Source: JAFGBI01 sp964480725 (GTDB lineage Bacteria; Myxococcota_A; Polyangia; Polyangiales; Polyangiaceae). From it: a stretch of 64,000 nt of DNA. The notes under the pieces were generated by a model. The model searched no databases. It saw nothing but the letters and a program-made list of their open reading frames with translations, and had not been told where the DNA came from. Positions 25,754 to 35,424 of the stretch are shown here, in pieces. The stretch spans positions 1 to 64,000 of the forward strand of contig CAYZQO010000016.1 in NCBI GenBank assembly GCA_964480725.1. Reading direction: 5' to 3'. The position numbers were made by a program, and so were the translations under genes. Positions within the stretch are counted from its first letter, which is position 1. Every line of letters starts with the position of its first letter.

Positions 25754-27217
25754 TCAGTCGACGAGCCCGGCGAGGAGCTTCACGTCCTGCTTGACCTGAT
25801 TGAAGACGAGGAATTCGTCCCGCACTCGACGGCGGGCGCTTCGCGCCATCTTCATTCGGCGCGCGGGATCCGCCAGGGAGTCGCGGAGCGCCGCCGCGAT
25901 TTGCGAGGGGTCGTTGGCGTCGCGCACCATGATGCCGTCGACGCCGGGCCGGACCTGCTGGCGGATGCCGCAGGCGCTGCTGACGACGAGAGGGGTCCCT
26001 TTCCACATCGCCTCGGTTACCGTCAGGCCAAAGCCCTCCTGCACGGAATTCTGGACGAGAATGGTGGAGCAGTACTGCAGCGCGCTCACCATCAGCTGGT
26101 TCTCGCGGTGCGAGCTCATCGGCAGGCTGAGCAGCGCGATGTCGCGCTGGATCTCCGGCGGGAGCGCGAGGAACGTGGTCCGCAACTCCTCGAGGACCTG
26201 CTTCGCCTCGGGATCGTCCGCGACCGCCGCCGGCTCGGGGCCGCCCATCAGCAGGCGTGCCTGGGCGATCGCCTGCCGCAGCGCCGGATCCGCAGCCCGG
26301 GCGCCGTCGCGCTTGAGCTCCACGAACCCGTCGAGGAGCGGCTTCCACCCCTTGAGGCGATCCCAGCGGGAGATCTGGGTGATGGTGGGGCGGAAGAGGA
26401 TCCCGAGGTCATCCGGTTCGGTCGCCACCCGGAAGTTACCGTCGGCCTGCAGGCGCTCCGCCGGTCGGGAGAATGGCGCAGGGAGCACCTCCCCCTCGGC
26501 CCGGGCGAGCCCGGCGCTCACCAGGATGGAGACGAGCTCTGCCACGGTGAACTCACGATTCTTGTAGCCGAACGGATCGAGCGCGGGGCGAATCAGCGTG
26601 GCGCGGTCCTTGAGCGCGGCCGGGACGTACTCGGCCGCGGTGAACACGGCGCGCTCGTAGCGTGTGACGTAGGGCTCGAGCAGTCCCCATGCCACCCGGG
26701 TCTGCGGGAGGTCCCGGTCGAGTCCGATGTGACAGCGCCAGACGCCCCGAAGGCCGAGCGCATCCTTCACCTTCGCGCCCATGCCGGCCGGCTGCGGATC
26801 GTGGATGAACAGCAGGTCCTTCGGCCCCACCCACTCCCGGAACTCCCCGGCGAGATCGCTGCTCACCTCGTCGTAGAGGGCGAGGTCCGCGGGGGAGAGC
26901 ACGGGGTTGCCGGCGCCGTGAATGAGGTTGTGCATCCGCTTCGTCAGGTCGAAGAACGGGAGCTTCTTGGTCCCGATCACGGCCCATTTGGCGGCGACAC
27001 CGAGCTCGTGGAGGATACCGACGACCCGAGGCAGCATCTCCGCCACCCCACCGCCGCGCGCCGTGGAGTTGACCATCCAGACCGTGCGCCCCGCGAGGCG
27101 CGGGACCAACGGCCCCACCGTCGCTCGGAGGTCCTCCACGGCGTCCGTCAGCAGCATCGACGTCGCGTACTCGTCGAGGCTAGGTCCTCCGGGGATCTCC
27201 ACCAGCTCAATGGTCAT
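25754..27217 (-). CDS. GT4-family glycosyltransferase, trehalose synthase TreT-like
   Basis: Glycosyltransferase of 487 aa with the TreT-type N-terminus (VWMVNSTARGGGVAEMLPRVVGIL), IHDPQPAGM, WRCHIGLD, a central ISRWDRLKGW segment, and the GT4 donor-site block NSVQEGFGLTVTEAMWKGTPLV containing the conserved EX7E. TreT makes trehalose directly from NDP-glucose and glucose, so a compatible-solute role is likely. Related proteins include trehalose phosphorylases and clock-associated glycosyltransferases. The ATG at 27217 follows AAGGA by 9 nt. No other trehalose gene is in the window. Confidence 0.8.
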   Translation of the reverse strand: MTIELVEIPGGPSLDEYATSMLLTDAVEDLRATVGPLVPRLAGRTVWMVNSTARGGGVAEMLPRVVGILHELGVAAKWAVIGTKKLPFFDLTKRMHNLIHGAGNPVLSPADLALYDEVSSDLAGEFREWVGPKDLLFIHDPQPAGMGAKVKDALGLRGVWRCHIGLDRDLPQTRVAWGLLEPYVTRYERAVFTAAEYVPAALKDRATLIRPALDPFGYKNREFTVAELVSILVSAGLARAEGEVLPAPFSRPAERLQADGNFRVATEPDDLGILFRPTITQISRWDRLKGWKPLLDGFVELKRDGARAADPALRQAIAQARLLMGGPEPAAVADDPEAKQVLEELRTTFLALPPEIQRDIALLSLPMSSHRENQLMVSALQYCSTILVQNSVQEGFGLTVTEAMWKGTPLVVSSACGIRQQVRPGVDGIMVRDANDPSQIAAALRDSLADPARRMKMARSARRRVRDEFLVFNQVKQDVKLLAGLVD

Positions 27218-27477
27218 CGTCGGTTCATCCTTGCGGGGAATGGGCACGGCGAGGAGGCGCGGGGCCACCCTCGCCGGAGCGAGGCATCGCCGGAACGTCC
27301 GGCGGACCGCGGGGGCCGTGATGCTAGCCAAGAGAGCGCGGATCGGCAAGCCCCGGCCGCGCCGCTGGTTCGCGATCGAGCTTTGTCCGCCGTCGCGCGG
27401 CGCTCGCCTGGCTCGGGCGCGCGCGGAAGGCTATGTGTCTCTCAGAGGCGAACACTCGAACCCGGTCGCCCCCGTCG

Positions 27478-28140
27478 ATGAAGCTCTCGCGTTTCCCTAC
27501 GCACGTCGTCTTCGACCTCGACGGGGTGCTGCTCGACACGGAGCGGCTCTACACGGCAGCAGCTCAGGCCGTCGTCGGCAGATACGGCAAACGCTACGGG
27601 TGGGAAGAGAAGCTCGAGCTGATGGGGCGCGCCGAGTTCGAAGCCGCGAGGCTCCTGGTCGACCGGCTCGGGCTTCCACTGACGCCGGCCGAGTACGTCG
27701 CCGAACGCGGTGCGGAGCTCGCGCGCCTGGTGACGGCGTCCGAGCCGGTCGCCGGGGCGCCCGAGCTGGTCGAGCAGCTCGAGCGGCGCGGCGTGCCTCG
27801 CGCCGTCGCGACCAGCAGTTCGCGGCCGTGGTTCGAGCTCAAGACCCGCCACCACGCCTGGTTCCGACATTTCCCCGTGGTCGTCTGCGGGGACGACCCG
27901 GAGGTCCCCCGGCTCAAGCCAGACCCGTCGATCTTCCTGGTCGCGGCGCGACGCCTCGGCGCGATGCCGGAGCGCTGCCTGGTCTTCGAGGACTCGCCCG
28001 CGGGCGTGCGGGCCGCCGTCGCCGCCGGAATGCAGGTCGTCGCGCTGCTCGACCCGAACGTCCCGGAAACGGCGGTGCCGGCCGCGGATCTGTACGTTCG
28101 CAGCTTCGCCGAACTCGCGCTCGAGGACCTGGGGCTGTGA
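27478..28140 (+). CDS. HAD-superfamily phosphatase (HDHD1/PUDP-like)
   Basis: The product (220 aa) has the HAD nucleophile motif FDLDGVLLD (Asp13, Asp15), a helical cap with YGKRYGWEEKLELMGR, motif II Ser/Thr in VATSSSR, motif III Lys in RLKPDPSIFL and motif IV FEDSPAGVRAA. The cap sequence resembles the HDHD1/pseudouridine-5'-phosphatase group more than phosphoglycolate phosphatases, but the substrate is not certain. The ATG at 27478 begins the conserved region. It is divergent from the TreT-like gene across 260 nt and ends 4 nt before the convergent CorC-like gene. Confidence 0.88.
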   Translation: MKLSRFPTHVVFDLDGVLLDTERLYTAAAQAVVGRYGKRYGWEEKLELMGRAEFEAARLLVDRLGLPLTPAEYVAERGAELARLVTASEPVAGAPELVEQLERRGVPRAVATSSSRPWFELKTRHHAWFRHFPVVVCGDDPEVPRLKPDPSIFLVAARRLGAMPERCLVFEDSPAGVRAAVAAGMQVVALLDPNVPETAVPAADLYVRSFAELALEDLGL

Positions 28141-28144
28141 TCCG

Positions 28145-29503
28145 CTAGCGATCCGCGCCGGACGCGGCCGCGTCCGCCGTCCGCACGCGCAAGCGGCGAA
28201 TCCGCGCGCCGTCCACGTCGAGCACCTCGACCTCGACGGACCCCACCCGCGTCACGTCGCCGGGCTTGGGCAAGCGGCCGATCTCCGCCATCACGATGCC
28301 ACCCACGGTGTCCTCGTCTCGATCGTCGAGATCGATCCCCAACCGATCCTCGAGGTCTGCCACTTGCAGCGCTCCGGTGACGTCGTACTCGCCCGGCGCG
28401 ACGCGCACGAACTTCGGCCCCTCGGCGTCGAATTCGTCCTGGATGGGGCCGACGATCTGTTCGATCACGTCCTCCAGCGTCACGATGCCACTGGCGCCGC
28501 CGTACTCGTCCACCACCACCGCCAGATGGGCGCGCCGGCGCAGCATGCGCCGGAGCACGCGGTCGAGGGACACCATCTCCGGGACGAACAGCACGTCCCG
28601 ACGCACTTCACGCAGCGACGCGGGAAGCGGGTCGACGAGCAGGAGATCCTTGACGTGAACGAACCCGATCACATGGTCAAAATCGCCGTCACAGAGCGGG
28701 AGGCGCGTGTAGCCGGAGGCCCGCGAGAGCGAGATCACGTCGGCGATCCCCTGATCCACCGTCACGAACTCCACGTCGGCTCGCGGCACCATCGCCTGCC
28801 GAGCGGTGCGGTGGGATAGCTCGAGCGCGTTGTCGAGCAACTGCCGCTTGTAAGCGCCCAGCCGGAGCCCGCGACGCGACGCGAGGAGAAGCCGGAGCTC
28901 GTCCTCGGACTGGCCCGCCTCGTGGCCGAGGTCGCGGATCCCCACCAGGCGCAGGACGCCCAGCGCCGCCTGGTTGAGGAGCCAGATGGCGGGGTACGCG
29001 ACCACAGAGAAGACGTAGAGGGGGATCGCCACCCAGAGGCTGGTGGTGTCGGGACGCCGGATGGCGAGGGACTTGGGCGCCACCTCGCCGAGCACGATGT
29101 GAAGGACGGTGATCACGACGAACGCCGCGGTGGCGCTCACGGTCTGGACCATGGACTCGGTCGTGCCCGGAACCAGGGCGAAGACGGGGCGCACCAGGAA
29201 CGAGAACGCGGGCTCACCGATCCACCCGAGCGCCAGGCTCGCCAGGGTGATGCCCAGCTGAATGGCCGAAAGATAGGTGTCCAGGCGCTCCGTGATCCAC
29301 ACCGCGACGACCGCGCGACGGTCCCCTGCCTTGACCAACGGCTCGAGCTGGGTCGACCGGAGCTTGACGAGCGCGAACTCGGCCGCGACGAAGAACCCGT
29401 TGATCGCGACCAACGCCACCGCGAGCACGAGCGCGATCCAGGGGTCGAGCCCCAGCGCCCCCGCGTGGAGCGCCTCCCCGGTTGTGTTCGGGCCGGCAGT
29501 CAT
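28145..29503 (-). CDS. CNNM/CorC/HlyC-family protein (DUF21, CBS pair, CorC_HlyC)
   Basis: This membrane protein of 452 aa has the classic order: DUF21 membrane domain with about four helices (20-200), paired CBS domains (about 225-350; VPRADVEFVTVD, FVHVKDLLLVD, VVDEYGGASGIVTLEDVIEQIVG) and a C-terminal CorC_HlyC domain (about 365-445). Family members are linked to magnesium or cobalt efflux and are often mislabelled hemolysins. ATG at 29503. It lies 80 nt after the DUF2254-like gene on the same strand, possibly sharing transcription. Confidence 0.92.
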   Translation of the reverse strand: MTAGPNTTGEALHAGALGLDPWIALVLAVALVAINGFFVAAEFALVKLRSTQLEPLVKAGDRRAVVAVWITERLDTYLSAIQLGITLASLALGWIGEPAFSFLVRPVFALVPGTTESMVQTVSATAAFVVITVLHIVLGEVAPKSLAIRRPDTTSLWVAIPLYVFSVVAYPAIWLLNQAALGVLRLVGIRDLGHEAGQSEDELRLLLASRRGLRLGAYKRQLLDNALELSHRTARQAMVPRADVEFVTVDQGIADVISLSRASGYTRLPLCDGDFDHVIGFVHVKDLLLVDPLPASLREVRRDVLFVPEMVSLDRVLRRMLRRRAHLAVVVDEYGGASGIVTLEDVIEQIVGPIQDEFDAEGPKFVRVAPGEYDVTGALQVADLEDRLGIDLDDRDEDTVGGIVMAEIGRLPKPGDVTRVGSVEVEVLDVDGARIRRLRVRTADAAASGADR

Positions 29504-29583
29504 CGGCGGCGGGCGAGGCCGCCCGCCCGGGGCACCCTAGACCAGCGGGGAGGACCGCGCCAAGTCGCGCACGGACCGGCGCC

Positions 29584-31161
29584 TCACCCGGCCTCGAACC
29601 AGGAGAAGAACCGCGTGAGCTGCCGGCGCTGTTCCGGCGGCATGTACTCGAAGTTCCGGCCCCGGTCGGTGATCTCCCAGAAGTCCTTGCTCTCCACCTT
29701 CTCGAGCTGCTCCTGGATCTGCAGGCGGCGCTCGATGGGCTCGTCGCGCATGTCGTCGCGGATCATCCGCGCCTCGGCCTCGTGCCCGTGGCAGAGCAGG
29801 TAGGCGGCCAGCTTCACCTGCGCCTTGCGCACGCCGAGCAGCGCCTTCTCCTGGCTGCGCACCCGCAGCGGGCGGTCGAGCTCGAGGAACTCGGCCAGCA
29901 TCGCGCGCTCCCGCGGCGACCCAGCCTCATTGGCGCACTGGAGGATGGTGGCCACGTCGTAGGCCACCGTCTCCGTCACGAACGTGAGCTTCATGTCGAA
30001 GCTCACATGCCCGTAGTAGAGTAGGTGCTGGACTCCCACGTAGGCCACCTCGTCGTGACCCTGACGGATCATCGACTCGACGAGCAGGCGATACTGGTTC
30101 AAGACGTTGTAGGCCGTGCGCACCTCGCGCGCGTTCAGCGCCGAACGCAGGTAGCTGTTCATGAAGCGGAAGACGAGGCGCACGAGATCCTCGTCTCGGG
30201 CCTGTCCGGCGGCCTCGCCGATGTAGCGGGTGTCGATGGCGATGAGGTAGTTGATGTCGCGCATCGAAACCAGCGCCTCGTTGTAGATCCCGAGGTACTG
30301 GCGCATCACCTTCCACTCCACCCACGTCCGGTCCCGCTCCAGGTCCGACAGACTCTCCGCATCCATGGCGACGAAGTCCGGGTTCTCGCGGATGTCCGCC
30401 CCGATGGTGAACCAGCCGGGGGTCGCCCGAGACTTGCAGGCGAGGTACTCGAGCGCGAGGTCCTTGAGCGCATCCACCGCGCCGGAGGCGATGATCTTGT
30501 CCTTGCCCGAGATCGAGTTGGAGGTGATGTCGGTGAGCTCCTCCATAGCCGCCAAGGTAGCGGCCTGGGCGTGAGCGCTGCGCGTCGGGTCCGGCTCCGC
30601 GGCCCCGGCGACCGCGTCCTCGACCGCGCCGGTCCGGATCCGGCCGATGATGTTCATTGGCTCGAGGAACCAGAACACGTAGCCGAAGTACGGGGCCATC
30701 AGCACCAGGGCCACGGTCGCCGCGATCAGCATGGCGAGCAGCGACAGACGGGGCGCAAAATCGTCCTTCAGGCTGAGGCTGAGCCACATCCCGCACAGGG
30801 TGGTGGTCAGGTAGTAGCCCAGCACCAGCAGGTTGGTCCGGTCCCGGAGGAACATCAGCGCCACGCCCGTGTACCGGTCAGCGGAGAGCTGGACGATGAT
30901 GCTGACGACCGTGATGACGATGCCAAACACGGCGGCGACCATCGCGGCGAGCGAGCTCGTGGCGTCGGTGATCTTGTCCGGATCGAAATCGAGGAAATGG
31001 CCGAGCGCGTGGTCGGTCGGGTCCGGCGGCGGGCTCGTCACGTAGTAGTCCACCAGATAGAACGCCCCGAAGACCGCGAGCGCGCCGGAGGCCAGCGCCA
31101 CGATCGGCACGATCCATTGCCGTCGCACGTCTGGTTGTCCTTCGCTCGCCATCGCCGCCAC
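29584..31161 (-). CDS. DUF2254-like integral membrane protein
   Basis: The 525-residue protein has four predicted membrane helices in its first 160 residues (about 18-38, 70-92, 108-128, 132-155) and a long cytoplasmic helical region after them. The first half (TSSLAAMVAAVFGIVITVVSIIVQLSADRYT) resembles DUF2254 membrane proteins. Function is unknown. Two starts are possible: GTG at 31161, 6 nt after AAGG, or ATG three codons later at 31152; the first has the better ribosome-binding site. Confidence 0.72.
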   Translation of the reverse strand: MAAMASEGQPDVRRQWIVPIVALASGALAVFGAFYLVDYYVTSPPPDPTDHALGHFLDFDPDKITDATSSLAAMVAAVFGIVITVVSIIVQLSADRYTGVALMFLRDRTNLLVLGYYLTTTLCGMWLSLSLKDDFAPRLSLLAMLIAATVALVLMAPYFGYVFWFLEPMNIIGRIRTGAVEDAVAGAAEPDPTRSAHAQAATLAAMEELTDITSNSISGKDKIIASGAVDALKDLALEYLACKSRATPGWFTIGADIRENPDFVAMDAESLSDLERDRTWVEWKVMRQYLGIYNEALVSMRDINYLIAIDTRYIGEAAGQARDEDLVRLVFRFMNSYLRSALNAREVRTAYNVLNQYRLLVESMIRQGHDEVAYVGVQHLLYYGHVSFDMKLTFVTETVAYDVATILQCANEAGSPRERAMLAEFLELDRPLRVRSQEKALLGVRKAQVKLAAYLLCHGHEAEARMIRDDMRDEPIERRLQIQEQLEKVESKDFWEITDRGRNFEYMPPEQRRQLTRFFSWFEAG

Positions 31162-31245
31162 CCGCGACCTTTTCGCTAGGCGAGGTGAGGACGGCCGGTC
31201 AAGGGCAAACCACCGCGCACGCCCCCGCCCGGGGGGGCCCGGCGC

Positions 31246-31659
31246 TCAACCGGCGACGTGGACGACGACCTGGCGGCGATGCGGACTGGCGCGATGCTCC
31301 CACAGGTACAGGGCCTGCCAGGTGCCGAGCGCGAGCTCACCGCCCGTCACCGGGATCGTCTCGGAGGTGCGCGTGATGGCAGCCCGCGCGTGCGCTGGCA
31401 TGTCGTCCGGCCCCTCGTCGGCGTGCTCCCAGGCGCGATCCTCGGGGGCGAGCTCGCCGATCCAGCGGTGCAGATCCCGCAGCACGGCGCGGTCCGCGTT
31501 CTCCTGGATCACGAGGCTGGCCGAGGTGTGTCGCACGAAGACCGTGCACGAAGCGGTCAGGAGGCCACTCGCGCGGACAACGGCCGCCACTTCGCGTGTG
31601 ATGTCCACCAGTCCCGACGACCGCGTCTCGATCTCTATCGTCCGCTGATGAACTGGCAC
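31246..31659 (-). CDS. yjbQ: YjbQ/UPF0047 family protein
   Basis: Compact product of 137 aa: VPVHQRTIEIETRSSGLVDIT, then VFVRHTSASLVIQENAD with the conserved His, and GTWQALYLWEHR near the C-terminus. YjbQ proteins have weak thiamine-phosphate synthase activity, and the true role is debated. The GTG at 31659 gives the normal family length (about 140); the frame is open for 71 codons upstream but that part is not family-like. The 224 nt up to the divergent YihY gene hold nothing I can support. Confidence 0.88.
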   Translation of the reverse strand: MPVHQRTIEIETRSSGLVDITREVAAVVRASGLLTASCTVFVRHTSASLVIQENADRAVLRDLHRWIGELAPEDRAWEHADEGPDDMPAHARAAITRTSETIPVTGGELALGTWQALYLWEHRASPHRRQVVVHVAG

Positions 31660-31883
31660 GGCGCTCAGCTGTATGCACCGAGCGGGCGGGCGGCGCCAGC
31701 GCCCGGCTGCCACGACCGCGAAGTCGCGATCCGAGCCCGGGAGACGCTCGAACGAGGCCAGTGCCCGCTCGGCCCGGGCATCCGGGGACGCCGGACGGAA
31801 GGCGGTCCGGCCTTCCAAGGTGACGGGACTGCGAATTCCGCGGTAGACGTGGGAGAGGCCGCGGCCGACCAAGCGGCCGAGCG

Positions 31884-32885
31884 ATGAGCGTGACGGGCGA
31901 GCAAGCAGGGTTCTTCGGGGCGACGGCGGCGCGCGTGGAGGGCTTCTTCGCGCAGAGCGCCCTGCTGCGGTTCACGTTCTCCCTGGCACACGGCATGAGC
32001 CGCGACGGTGTCTGGGTGTGCGCGAGCGCGATGGCGTTCGATCTGTTCCTGTCGCTGATCCCGCTGCTGGCCCTCGCCGGCTGGCTGCTCACCGTCCTGC
32101 TCCGGGAAAGCCCGCAGGCGCTCCAGTCGGTTTCGACGCTGCTCGACAGCACGCCGGGCCAGGTGCACCTCGTCCTGCAGACCCACTTCGGGCGCTTCAA
32201 GGGCGGCGTCGCGCCGCTGGCGATGATCGTGTCCGTCTACATGGCGTCGAACGCGTTCCATACCTTCATGAACGTCTTCGAGAACGCCACCGGCGCCGGG
32301 CGGCGTTCGTGGTGGGTCAAGCGCGCCATCGCACTCGGCTGCGTCTTCGCAGTCATCCTGATGCTCGCACTGACGGGGGTGGTGGCCGTGGCGCTCGCCG
32401 GCGGTCCCGCGCGCGTCATGAGCGCGGTGCTGGGCTCGGCCGAGATCCCCGCGCTCGCGCCGCGGATCGCCTACCTGGTGGGCGCGGGGATGGGGACCGC
32501 GTTCCTGGCCGGGTTCTTCCGCATCGCCGTCGTGCACCGCGGGCGAAAGCGCCACGTCTGGCGCGGGGCGGCGCTCACGGTGGGGCTCGGCGTGCTCGTG
32601 TCCTGGGGATTCGCGCAGTACCTGCGCACGCTCGCCCGCTACACGCTCTACTACGGCAGCCTCGCCACAGTGGCGATGACCCTCTTCTGGGTCTATCTCT
32701 GGTCAATCGCGCTCCTGGTCGGGATGGAGCTCAACGCCCAGCTCGAACAGGAGGAGCGCCGGCACATGCCACGACCGAGCTCACGTCCGGCGACGCCACG
32801 CTCGCCAGGGGCGCACGTGCCGGCCCCCCGCGTCGGTGCGCAGCCGGCGCGAGCGCGCGCCCGTCCCCGCCCGCGCCCTCCCTGA
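31884..32885 (+). CDS. yihY: YihY/BrkB family membrane protein
   Basis: A protein of 333 aa with about six membrane helices and the family pattern DGVWVCASAMAFDLFLSLIPLLALAG near the N-terminus and YYGSLATVAMTLFWVYLWSIALLVGMELNAQLEQE near the end. The old name ribonuclease BN for this family is incorrect; its transport or scaffolding role is unresolved. The last 45 residues are an unusual Arg/Pro-rich tail, probably cytoplasmic and disordered. ATG at 31884. Confidence 0.9.
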   Translation: MSVTGEQAGFFGATAARVEGFFAQSALLRFTFSLAHGMSRDGVWVCASAMAFDLFLSLIPLLALAGWLLTVLLRESPQALQSVSTLLDSTPGQVHLVLQTHFGRFKGGVAPLAMIVSVYMASNAFHTFMNVFENATGAGRRSWWVKRAIALGCVFAVILMLALTGVVAVALAGGPARVMSAVLGSAEIPALAPRIAYLVGAGMGTAFLAGFFRIAVVHRGRKRHVWRGAALTVGLGVLVSWGFAQYLRTLARYTLYYGSLATVAMTLFWVYLWSIALLVGMELNAQLEQEERRHMPRPSSRPATPRSPGAHVPAPRVGAQPARARARPRPRPP

Positions 32886-32925
32886 TCCCGGAGCGAGCCC
32901 CCCGCCGAGCCCAGCGCCGGTCCCC

Positions 32926-33915
32926 TCAGCGCTGCGCTTCGGTGGTGAGCGTGGAGGTGCAGATCCCGAACCCCACCGGCAGGGAGGCGCTGGACTGGCA
33001 GCGGCGGCCCTCTCCGCAGGAAGCGCCGTCGGCCCCGAGGATGCAGAGCGCGAGGCAGGTCTGCGTGGTCTGCGAGCAGATCAGGCCGGGGCCGGTCAGG
33101 GTCGCCGGGGAGCAAGGGCAGGCCTCGCCCTCGAGGCCGCCGGGCGACGGCGCAGGGACGCACCCCGTGGTCCCGTCTGAACGCACCACCGTGCACGCCA
33201 TCCCATCCGTGCAGGTGCAGGTCTGGTCGGCGGGACAGGGGTAGGGCTCGTCGAGGCGACAGGCATGCGCCTCGACGCAGACCGGAGCCTCGAGCGGCGC
33301 CACCAGCGGGTCGGAGTCGCGATCGAGGAGGGGCCGGGCAGCGCAGAACGTGTTCGTCGGGCAGGACTCCGGATCGACGCAGCAGTAGGGGCGGCATTGC
33401 CCGGCGCCGTCCGCGCCCACGCACGCGAGCCCCGGGGCGCAGTCCGCCTGCGCGATGCAGGGATCGCCCGGGACGCCCACGCCGCGCCCGGAACACACCC
33501 CGACCGGAGCGCCATCGTTCCCCGCGACGAGGGAGCAACCCAGGACGCCAGCGTTGCCCCCTTCCCCGCCCTCGCCCCCGTCGCCCTCGACCGCCGCTCC
33601 CGCGCAGGCTGCCTCGTCCTCGGGGTAGAGGGCGACGCCGCCCTCATCCTGGCCGCAACCGACGCCGCAGAGCGAGCGGAGCGCCGCGCCCGCACCTGAC
33701 GTCGCCTCGTCGTCCGCCGCGGGCCGATCGAGCTCGGCGGAGACGGAGACGAGCCCCGCATCGGACGCGCCGGCGAGGCAGCTCACGGTGGTACAGGCCC
33801 GACCGCCCGCGCTGGGGGCCCCCCCCGCCTCGTCCGCCTGCACCGCACAGGCCGTGGAAACCGCAGCGACAACCACGAGCGGGAACCATCCGAGGGCGAA
33901 GCGGGGCCGGGACAT
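32926..33915 (-). CDS. Cys-rich hypothetical lipoprotein
   Basis: A 329-residue exported protein: signal peptide FALGWFPLVVVAAVSTAC with Cys as probable lipid site, a Gly/Ala-rich low-complexity stretch, then a Cys-rich region with many short Cys pairs (CIAQADCAPGLACVG, CRPYCCVDPESCPTNTFC, CPADQTCTCTDG) that should form several small disulphide knots. This is typical of myxobacterial surface proteins of unknown role. The ATG at 33915 fits the signal peptide; longer frames were rejected. Confidence 0.75.
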   Translation of the reverse strand: MSRPRFALGWFPLVVVAAVSTACAVQADEAGGAPSAGGRACTTVSCLAGASDAGLVSVSAELDRPAADDEATSGAGAALRSLCGVGCGQDEGGVALYPEDEAACAGAAVEGDGGEGGEGGNAGVLGCSLVAGNDGAPVGVCSGRGVGVPGDPCIAQADCAPGLACVGADGAGQCRPYCCVDPESCPTNTFCAARPLLDRDSDPLVAPLEAPVCVEAHACRLDEPYPCPADQTCTCTDGMACTVVRSDGTTGCVPAPSPGGLEGEACPCSPATLTGPGLICSQTTQTCLALCILGADGASCGEGRRCQSSASLPVGFGICTSTLTTEAQR

Positions 33916-34062
33916 GAGGGGGGAGGCGAGCAGGGGCTGCGCCGACCAACTGCAATCTACCACGTGCCCGGGCAACGCACGGAACGTGCCGCGCCGGAGG
34001 ACGGCGGATTCCGGACCGCGGCGGCGCGGGGGTGTGGCGACCGTGTCATGGGTTCGACGGGG

Positions 34063-34497
34063 TCAGCGCCGCCTGCCCCGCCAGCCGCCGGGCTGGGTCG
34101 CCGCCGGCAGCCGGGGCGCCGAGAAGCGGGCCCTCCAGTCCCCGGTTCGCAGTCGCCGCATCCCCACCACCTGCTCGAGCCGCATCACGTAGGCCTCGGC
34201 GGTGCTGCCATCGGCGAGCGCGATGCGCGCCCGGTCGAACAGCCGCGGCACCTCCTTCAGGACGTCCAGTCGGAGCAACAGCTCCCGCGGCACGCGGTAG
34301 AGCTCACCGACCACCTCGAGCCGCCCCCCGGGCACCAGCGCCGGAAAGCTGAGGAGCTCGACCAAGTGGAAGGCCGCCGGGGTGCGCGCGATCCCGAGTG
34401 GCTCCGCCCCCTCGAGGTGCGCGTGGTGGAGCTCGCCCCGACGCAGGGAGCCGTAGGCGAAGAGCAGGTGCTCGCGGCCAGCAGGGGGGACACCCAT
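34063..34497 (-). CDS. Gamma-glutamylcyclotransferase-like (AIG2 fold) protein
   Basis: The 144-residue product begins with LLFAYGSLRRGE, the YGSL signature of the gamma-glutamylcyclotransferase/AIG2 fold, and has the candidate catalytic Glu in VVGELYRV. Enzymes of this fold release 5-oxoproline from gamma-glutamyl dipeptides or amines. The C-terminal 25 residues are basic and atypical. The ATG at 34497 precedes the YGSL motif by 16 residues; the frame upstream is not conserved. Substrate unknown. Confidence 0.82.
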   Translation of the reverse strand: MGVPPAGREHLLFAYGSLRRGELHHAHLEGAEPLGIARTPAAFHLVELLSFPALVPGGRLEVVGELYRVPRELLLRLDVLKEVPRLFDRARIALADGSTAEAYVMRLEQVVGMRRLRTGDWRARFSAPRLPAATQPGGWRGRRR

Positions 34498-34752
34498 CCT
34501 CGCCAGGGATGGTACGCGATCCCACGAAACGCGCCCGTCACGACCGGGATTCCCCGAACGACGTGAGTTTCCCCCGCGGGTGGGGACGCGCTCCGACCGC
34601 AACCCCGGAGGACCGCCCTCTCGAGCACAGACTTACCGGCACGGGGGATAACTCCAGCATTGGTGCCCGGAATCCCGGGGTTGGACCCTCCCTGGCGGCC
34701 AACGTCGCTCCCCATTGGAGGCGGTCCCCGCTAAGCTCGCCCCGGAGCGCCG

Positions 34753-35424
34753 GTGACCAATCCTCCTCCGCCCACGGGCCCTGGGCTCCCTCCCCTCCCG
34801 GCGCCGCCGCGTGCGCCGCAGCTGGAGGGGAGCTCCCTCAGCCCGCTTCCGCCGGGGATCGGCAACACGGAGCGCCCGTCACCACCCGAGCGGGTCGCGG
34901 CGTCGCCGGACGGCTTCAGCGCCGAAGACGCCGTCACCCACCAGCTCGAGAACCTCGAGGGCTGGGCCCGGGCGAACGAGCAGCGCGAGCGCGAGGCGTC
35001 CGTCCGGTTCTGGGGGCTCCACGCGGTCGCGTTGGTCAGCGCGGTGCTGGCGTCGGCGTCGGTCCCCCTCTGGAGCAACCTTTCCCTGGCGATCGCCCTG
35101 TCCGGGGTCGCGGCGCTCTGCGTGGTGATCGAAGCGGTCTGGTCCGGGCCCGACCGGCTCGGGACGGCCCAACAGCGCGCGGTTCACGAGCTCCGAGAGC
35201 TGGAGCACGTCATCCAGCTCCGCTGGGACGCCGCCCGCCTCGCCTTCCCCAACCCGTACCACCCCCGGCGCACCGCCCACGCCCTCTCGCTCCTGGACAC
35301 GGTCGCCGCCCGACGCGAGGAGATCGGCAAGTACCTCGGGGGTTCCCACGCAAGCCCCGCCGCAGCGCTGAGCTCCGGACTCGGAGCCGGCGGTTCGCCC
35401 CGACCGGGCGAGCTCCAGTCATGA
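34753..35424 (+). CDS. Two-helix membrane protein, first of a tandem pair (SLATT-like layout)
   Basis: A 223-residue product: Pro-rich disordered N-terminus (1-55), an acidic/amphipathic helix (EDAVTHQLENLEGWARANEQ), two closely spaced membrane helices (about 88-125), and a C-terminal helical region with RAVHELRELEHVIQLRWDAARL and ARREEIGKYLGG. It is clearly paralogous to the next gene over the last 150 residues. The helix-2TM-helix layout recalls SLATT/DUF4231 effector domains, but I see no cyclase, SLOG or other defence partner. The start is GTG at 34753, with GGAG upstream. It ends in an ATGA overlap with the next gene. Confidence 0.7.
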   Translation: MTNPPPPTGPGLPPLPAPPRAPQLEGSSLSPLPPGIGNTERPSPPERVAASPDGFSAEDAVTHQLENLEGWARANEQREREASVRFWGLHAVALVSAVLASASVPLWSNLSLAIALSGVAALCVVIEAVWSGPDRLGTAQQRAVHELRELEHVIQLRWDAARLAFPNPYHPRRTAHALSLLDTVAARREEIGKYLGGSHASPAAALSSGLGAGGSPRPGELQS

